Assembly (NCBI GenBank): GCA_017935825.1
Contig: JAGBGW010000164.1
Coordinates: 1-16,177 of the forward strand
Origin: Clostridia bacterium
Lineage (GTDB): Bacteria > Bacillota > Clostridia > Christensenellales > Maliibacteriaceae
Length of the DNA: 16,177 bases
Direction of reading: 5' to 3'
Made by a program: the position numbers and the translations under genes
Notes under the pieces: generated by a model
The model's input: the letters and a program-made list of their open reading frames with translations, nothing else
What the model was told of the DNA's origin: nothing
Databases searched by the model: none
Part shown: in pieces, positions 13,375 through 16,177 of the stretch
Position numbering within the stretch: the first letter of the stretch is position 1
How the letters are laid out: each line of letters opens with the position of its first letter

Positions 13375-14217
13375 TTAAAACTTTCTGCCGCTGCCGCCGC
13401 CATGGCTTCTGCCGGAAGAGGAGCGATGGACGGTGGAAGTGCGGCCGGAGGAATGGGACGAGCCGCCGGAAGAAGGCGGAGGATCGCGGCGTCTGTGGAT
13501 GACGTGGCTTCGCAAATAACGATCCTCGCGGCGCTTGATGTCACAGGTGCCGTTTTGGTAGGGATCGTAGTGGATGCGGTTGCCGTCGATGCTATAGCTT
13601 GCTTTGAGACAAACACGCAGCAGGAAGAACAAACCCGTACCTGCGGCAAGTGCGATGAATATCTCGCCGATTGTCAGCTTCTTTTTCGGACGGGTGAGCG
13701 CTTCACCCGTTTCTTCATCTACGCGGTACTGTCCTTCGGGTGCGCCTGATTTTGCGTAAGACACTGCTTTTTCGATGACCGCTTTGGCAGACTCTGCGTA
13801 TTCACCTTCCACAAGGTGGTCGTATGCGATATCAAGCAGTGTTTCAAGGCGGGCATCGGTGATGATGTCGATCATCTCGCCGCAGGTGGAGATGGTAGGC
13901 ACGCGGTTGTCCATGTCGATGAAGTACAAAAGACCACTGTAGTCTTCGCCTGTGCCGAAGCCACCTTCGTCATAGAAATCGTCAGCATAGGCGATGGAGG
14001 ATTTGCCGCCCACATCGTCGCTTGTCAGCACCACGAAGTCGTAGCCCGTAGCGGACGAGGCATCTGCGATCTGCATTTCCAGCTGTGCCACTTCATCGGG
14101 TAGGAAAAGACCTGCGTAGTCGAATACGCGCATATCCTTTGCAAATGCCACGCAGGGCGTAAGCAGAAGCAATGCAATTAAAAGCAGAGCAAAAGATCTC
14201 TTTAATTTCTTTACCAA
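13375..14217 (-). CDS. TPM-domain membrane protein (YgcG-like)
   Basis: Exported, membrane-anchored protein of unknown biochemical role. From TTG 14217 the product has 280 residues. A signal peptide is clear (VKKLKRS, hydrophobic core, AFA before KDM). The TPM domain spans ~30-165: MRVFDYAGLFLPDEVAQLE, TGYDFVVLTSDDV, YADDFYDEGGFG, SGLLYFIDMDNR. One membrane span follows (IGEIFIALAAGTGLFFLLRV), then a basic, Ser/Gly-rich cytoplasmic tail ending GGGSGRKF. Start choice: GGGGGG (14231-14226) is 8 bases before TTG 14217; GTG 14226 also lies in frame but overlaps that G run. Either way it overlaps the end of the preceding zinc-ribbon gene, suggesting coupled translation. Pairing of TPM and zinc-ribbon membrane proteins recurs in Bacillota as I recall. 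Confidence 0.87.
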   Translation of the reverse strand: MVKKLKRSFALLLIALLLLTPCVAFAKDMRVFDYAGLFLPDEVAQLEMQIADASSATGYDFVVLTSDDVGGKSSIAYADDFYDEGGFGTGEDYSGLLYFIDMDNRVPTISTCGEMIDIITDARLETLLDIAYDHLVEGEYAESAKAVIEKAVSYAKSGAPEGQYRVDEETGEALTRPKKKLTIGEIFIALAAGTGLFFLLRVCLKASYSIDGNRIHYDPYQNGTCDIKRREDRYLRSHVIHRRRDPPPSSGGSSHSSGRTSTVHRSSSGRSHGGGSGRKF

Positions 14218-15239
14218 ATCAGCCACCCCCCGACAAGAAGGACGAACGCTGCGATGGCGGCCCAAAGCAGGCAGTCGTGGTTGATCTTCTTTTTATCCAC
14301 GGGCAGGTTGCCGCATACGGCACCTGTCTGTCCGTTCAAAGTATAGTAGTACATTTTGCCGTCCCGTCCACGGTAGGTCAAAACCCAGCTGGGAAGAAGA
14401 CTGTACTCATAGTTTCTTGCACGTACCTGTACATTGGTCATGCCGTGCAGGGTGTTGTAGCCTGTGGCATCGCCTTTAAGCCGTGCTTCGCAGTAGGTGC
14501 GCACATCGCTTTCCAGCTCGCCTTCAATGGCGTTTGTTTCCACATCGCGGCGCTCTGCCTGAAAGCCGGAAAGATACCCCATGGTGAAAGGTTCCAGCTT
14601 GGACAGGTCAAAGGGATGGATACCTGCATCGAGGCTTCTGTCAGCAGAAGAAAGCGCAGGACGGATCATATTGCGGAAACGGAGCATGCCGCCTCGCGCC
14701 ACAGCGTAGTGCTGCGTGGTCACCACATCATGGGTGGGTGTGCGGACCGTGTTCACGCGGGTGCCTTCGCCTGTAAAATCCGCCTGTGCATGGTAGTCCG
14801 CCACCCAGTAAGGGTAGTAGACACCTGTGATTTTTTCGATCTGATCAGCGGAGAAAAAGTCGCGCGGTACATAGCGCTTGCCCTTTACCCATGTAAGGAA
14901 ACGATTGATGGCTTCCTTCTTATCAATGGCAAAGGGGATGATGCGGTCGGGCTTCCATTCGTTGGTAAGGCGCGGCGCCATGATGACGGCATTGTGGCAG
15001 TAGTAGCAATAGGTCGCCGCCGTGGTGGCGCTTGTGACGATCTGCGCGCCGCAGGAAGGACACATGTAAACGGCAGCATCTTCCAATGGCTCATCTTTTT
15101 CCACCTGTTTTTGTTCCAGCGCATCCAGCTGTGCCTGTGTATAGGTGCTTTCACAGTACTCGCAGGCATACGTTCCCTGTTCAGGATCAAAAATCAGCGG
15201 CGCACCGCAGGCAGGACATTTAAACGATACAACGGACAA
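14211..15239 (-). CDS. Zinc-ribbon protein with C-terminal membrane anchor
   Basis: Function unknown. The 342 residues start with two zinc ribbons, C8/C11 with C26/C29 (FKCPACGAPLIFDPEQG) and C60/C63 with C78/C81 (CPSCGAQIV, YCYYCHNAV), the TFIIB-like type. The middle (~90-310) begins RLTNEWKPDRIIPFAIDKKE, passes through VYYPYWVADYHAQADFTGEG and ends SLLPSWVLTYRGRDGKMYYY, matching a family of membrane-associated zinc-ribbon proteins. A single hydrophobic span lies at the extreme C-terminus (LLWAAIAAFVLLVGGWLIW), so the ribbons should face the cytoplasm as a tail-anchored protein. TTG 15239 is the start because GGGAGG at 15249-15254 has ideal spacing; earlier in-frame codons run through that site. 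It heads the operon and overlaps the TPM gene. Confidence 0.87.
   Translation of the reverse strand: MSVVSFKCPACGAPLIFDPEQGTYACEYCESTYTQAQLDALEQKQVEKDEPLEDAAVYMCPSCGAQIVTSATTAATYCYYCHNAVIMAPRLTNEWKPDRIIPFAIDKKEAINRFLTWVKGKRYVPRDFFSADQIEKITGVYYPYWVADYHAQADFTGEGTRVNTVRTPTHDVVTTQHYAVARGGMLRFRNMIRPALSSADRSLDAGIHPFDLSKLEPFTMGYLSGFQAERRDVETNAIEGELESDVRTYCEARLKGDATGYNTLHGMTNVQVRARNYEYSLLPSWVLTYRGRDGKMYYYTLNGQTGAVCGNLPVDKKKINHDCLLWAAIAAFVLLVGGWLIW
14226..14231 (-). promoter_or_regulatory. G-run ribosome binding site inside the preceding gene
   Basis: GGGGGG on the minus strand lies 8 bases before TTG 14217 and inside the last codons of the zinc-ribbon gene, whose stop codon (14213-14211) lies just past the new start. 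This arrangement favours coupled translation; the choice between TTG 14217 and GTG 14226 is not settled. Confidence 0.5.
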
Positions 15240-15248
15240 AGTTTTCCA

Positions 15249-15254
15249 CCTCCC
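15249..15254 (-). promoter_or_regulatory. Ribosome binding site setting a TTG start
   Basis: GGGAGG on the minus strand lies 9 bases before TTG 15239. The upstream ATG codons in the same frame (15371, 15287) have no such site and the first lies upstream of the promoter. Confidence 0.8.
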
Positions 15255-15288
15255 TGAAGTGGGTATAGTTACGTAGTTCTTCAACATA

Positions 15289-15317
15289 ATTTTACAGGAA
15301 ATTCTCCCACAGGGCAA
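15289..15317 (-). promoter_or_regulatory. Promoter of the zinc-ribbon/TPM/EutT/rbsK operon
   Basis: On the minus strand: TTGCCC (15317-15312), 17-base spacer, TAAAAT (15294-15289). Transcription would start near 15282, some 40 bases before TTG 15239. Confidence 0.65.
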
Positions 15318-15354
15318 TGTGGAAGATGTGTAAAAATCATTTATATTCAAAGAC

Positions 15355-15383
15355 TTGTATAACGGAAGCAAATTCGGTATAAT
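15355..15383 (+). promoter_or_regulatory. Promoter of zapA
   Basis: TTGTAT (15355-15360), 17-base spacer, perfect TATAAT (15378-15383). The predicted start near 15390 leaves a leader of about 100 bases before ATG 15491. Confidence 0.82.
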
Positions 15384-15400
15384 ACATCATAAGAAGCTAT

Positions 15401-15448
15401 AAACGGATGCAAACTTTCTCACATTCCGAAAAAACATCATCCGTTTTT
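15401..15448 (+). promoter_or_regulatory. Long-looped hairpin in the zapA leader
   Basis: AAACGGATG (15401-15409) and CATCCGTTT (15438-15446) are perfect inverted copies with a 28-base loop, and the right arm ends in five T residues. It lies wholly in the predicted leader and could be a weak attenuator; the long loop makes it a poor standard terminator. Confidence 0.45.
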
Positions 15449-15490
15449 GCCAATAGAACAGATTATTATGGAGAAGCGAGGGAAGTTAGA

Positions 15491-15859
15491 ATGAGTAAAA
15501 TCAAAACAACGGTTCGCATCGGCGGCAAGGAATACATCATGTCCGGCAGCGATTCGGAGGAGTACATCCATCGCGTTGCGATTTATGTGGACAGAAAGAT
15601 GTCCCAGGTGGAGGAGAGCAACAACAACCTTTCCACCACTCAGCTGGCTGTTTTGACGTGCCTGAATATTACTGACGAGCTGCTGAAGCTGCGCGAGGAA
15701 ACCGATGCCATGCGCGAACAGGTGGAAAGCTACCGCAAGCAGCTGGAAGCTTTGATGCGCCAGCAGGAACTCAATGCAACGGAAATGAACCGTCTGCAGA
15801 AGGAAAATATCCTGCTTCGTGAAGCACGTCAGGGTGCAGCACCGCCGCGCCGCGGCTGA
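15491..15859 (+). CDS. zapA: Cell division protein ZapA
   Basis: ZapA binds FtsZ and stabilises the Z ring at mid-cell. The 122 residues start with the globular head typical of the family (KTTVRIGGKEYIMSGSDSEE, YIHRVAIYVDRKMSQVEE, QLAVLTCLNITDELLKL) and continue into a long coiled coil (about 60-115, ALMRQQELNATEMNRLQKE), ending in a short Pro/Arg tail. ATG 15491 has GAGGGA at 15478-15483. The same frame is open back to an ATG at 15407, which would add 28 residues, but that start has no ribosome binding site and lies in the hairpin. It is divergent from the zinc-ribbon operon. In many Bacillota zapA lies just upstream of cvpA and mutS2; here cvpA is absent and mutS2 follows directly. Confidence 0.92.
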   Translation: MSKIKTTVRIGGKEYIMSGSDSEEYIHRVAIYVDRKMSQVEESNNNLSTTQLAVLTCLNITDELLKLREETDAMREQVESYRKQLEALMRQQELNATEMNRLQKENILLREARQGAAPPRRG

Positions 15860-15898
15860 TGCAAACGCGCCATATCGGATAGGTAAAACCGGTTGGGA

Positions 15899-15935
15899 AG
15901 GCGGGCATAGTGTAATGCTATGTCCGCCTATTTTT
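15899..15935 (+). terminator. Intrinsic terminator after zapA
   Basis: A 12-bp stem with one G-T pair (15899-15910 with 15918-15929) has a 7-base loop and is followed by ATTTTT (15930-15935). Confidence 0.9.
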
Positions 15936-15978
15936 ATATAAGACGTTCGCTTCATCTTTATGATTTGAGGATATAGTT

Positions 15979-16177
15979 ATGAACCTGTTAAACGAAGGAA
16001 GAAATCTTGATTGGCCCAGCATTCATGCCATGCTGGTGGAGCAGGCTCGCACCGTTGTTGGTCGTGAGCTTTTAAAAGATGCAAAGCCCTCCGCCTATCG
16101 CAGTATTGTAGAGGAATTGCTTGAGAAGACCTCGCAGGCAGAGACCATTTTGTACAACCGCGGTGAAAACCCCATGC
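15979..16177 (+). CDS. mutS2: MutS2 family protein, N-terminal part (3' end outside window)
   Basis: MutS2 is a DNA-binding ATPase linked to suppression of recombination and, in Bacillus, to splitting of collided ribosomes. Only the first 66 codons are visible: LDWPSIHAMLVEQARTVVGR, then LLKDAKPSAYRSIVEELLEK and TSQAETILYNRGENP. This helical pattern (a residue block for a short subdomain, Gly-Arg-Glu, a Pro-Ser turn and an ETSQAE-type helix) matches the N-terminus of MutS2 proteins. GAGG at 15966-15969 supports ATG 15979. Position directly behind zapA agrees with the common Bacillota order. The ATPase and Smr domains lie beyond the window, so the call rests on the N-terminus and context. Confidence 0.77.
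   Translation, partial: MNLLNEGRNLDWPSIHAMLVEQARTVVGRELLKDAKPSAYRSIVEELLEKTSQAETILYNRGENPM

Noticed and set aside
15407..15490. ZapA starting at ATG 15407 with a 28-residue extension
   Set aside because: There is no ribosome binding site, the segment is unlike the ZapA head, and ATG 15491 has a good GAGGGA.
1..16177. CRISPR arrays, tRNA or rRNA genes, insertion sequences, phage genes
   Set aside because: No regularly spaced direct repeats, tRNA-like cloverleaf sequences, transposase motifs or phage-type proteins were seen on either strand.

Overview
The window looks like chromosomal DNA from an anaerobic member of the Bacillota, most likely class Clostridia. This is inferred from the two-subunit iron-sulfur L-serine dehydratase, an ECF-type ThiT under a TPP riboswitch, a zapA followed by mutS2, strong GGAGG-type ribosome binding sites, several TTG starts and many intrinsic terminators. 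GC content is about half by eye. I see no tRNA, rRNA, CRISPR array, insertion sequence, phage gene or attachment site. The region is mostly housekeeping and metabolic genes.

Layout. 1-1402 is the 3' part of adenine deaminase. 1500-2825 is an unrecognised protein with four evenly built zinc ribbons. A bidirectional terminator separates it from thiT (2872-3501, minus), which has a TPP riboswitch and terminator in its leader. The thiT promoter interleaves with the promoter of the divergent YfbR-type nucleotidase gene (3831-4406, plus). Next comes an S41 C-terminal processing protease gene (4471-5729) broken by a one-base frameshift just before its catalytic residues. Then come a GNAT protein with a degenerate beta-lactamase-like front half (5796-6947), the serine dehydratase pair sdaAB-sdaAA (6961-8512) and an EamA transporter (8607-9545). 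On the minus strand are a 44-residue membrane protein (9608-9742) and pgi (9937-11361). A lipid-anchorless, membrane-anchored small protein with a carboxypeptidase-regulatory-like domain (11473-11961, plus) abuts ribokinase (11962-12882, minus) tail to tail with no base between them.

The minus-strand block 15239 to 11962 reads as one operon: a zinc-ribbon membrane protein, a TPM-domain membrane protein, an EutT-type cobalamin adenosyltransferase and ribokinase. Gene overlaps or gaps within it are no more than 24 bases. Divergent from it are zapA (15491-15859) and, after a terminator, the start of mutS2 (15979 to the window end).

Functional threads. The window covers purine salvage and nucleotide turnover (adenine deaminase, YfbR-type nucleotidase, ribokinase), cofactor supply (thiamine uptake, adenosylcobalamin formation), central carbon and amino acid metabolism (Pgi, serine to pyruvate), cell division (ZapA) and envelope proteins of unknown role. 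I did not find a clear new defence or mobile system. The most unusual items are the four-ribbon protein, the pseudo-beta-lactamase/GNAT fusion, the ribokinase terminator written inside the opposing gene, the stand-alone EutT-type enzyme and the interlocked thiT/yfbR promoters.
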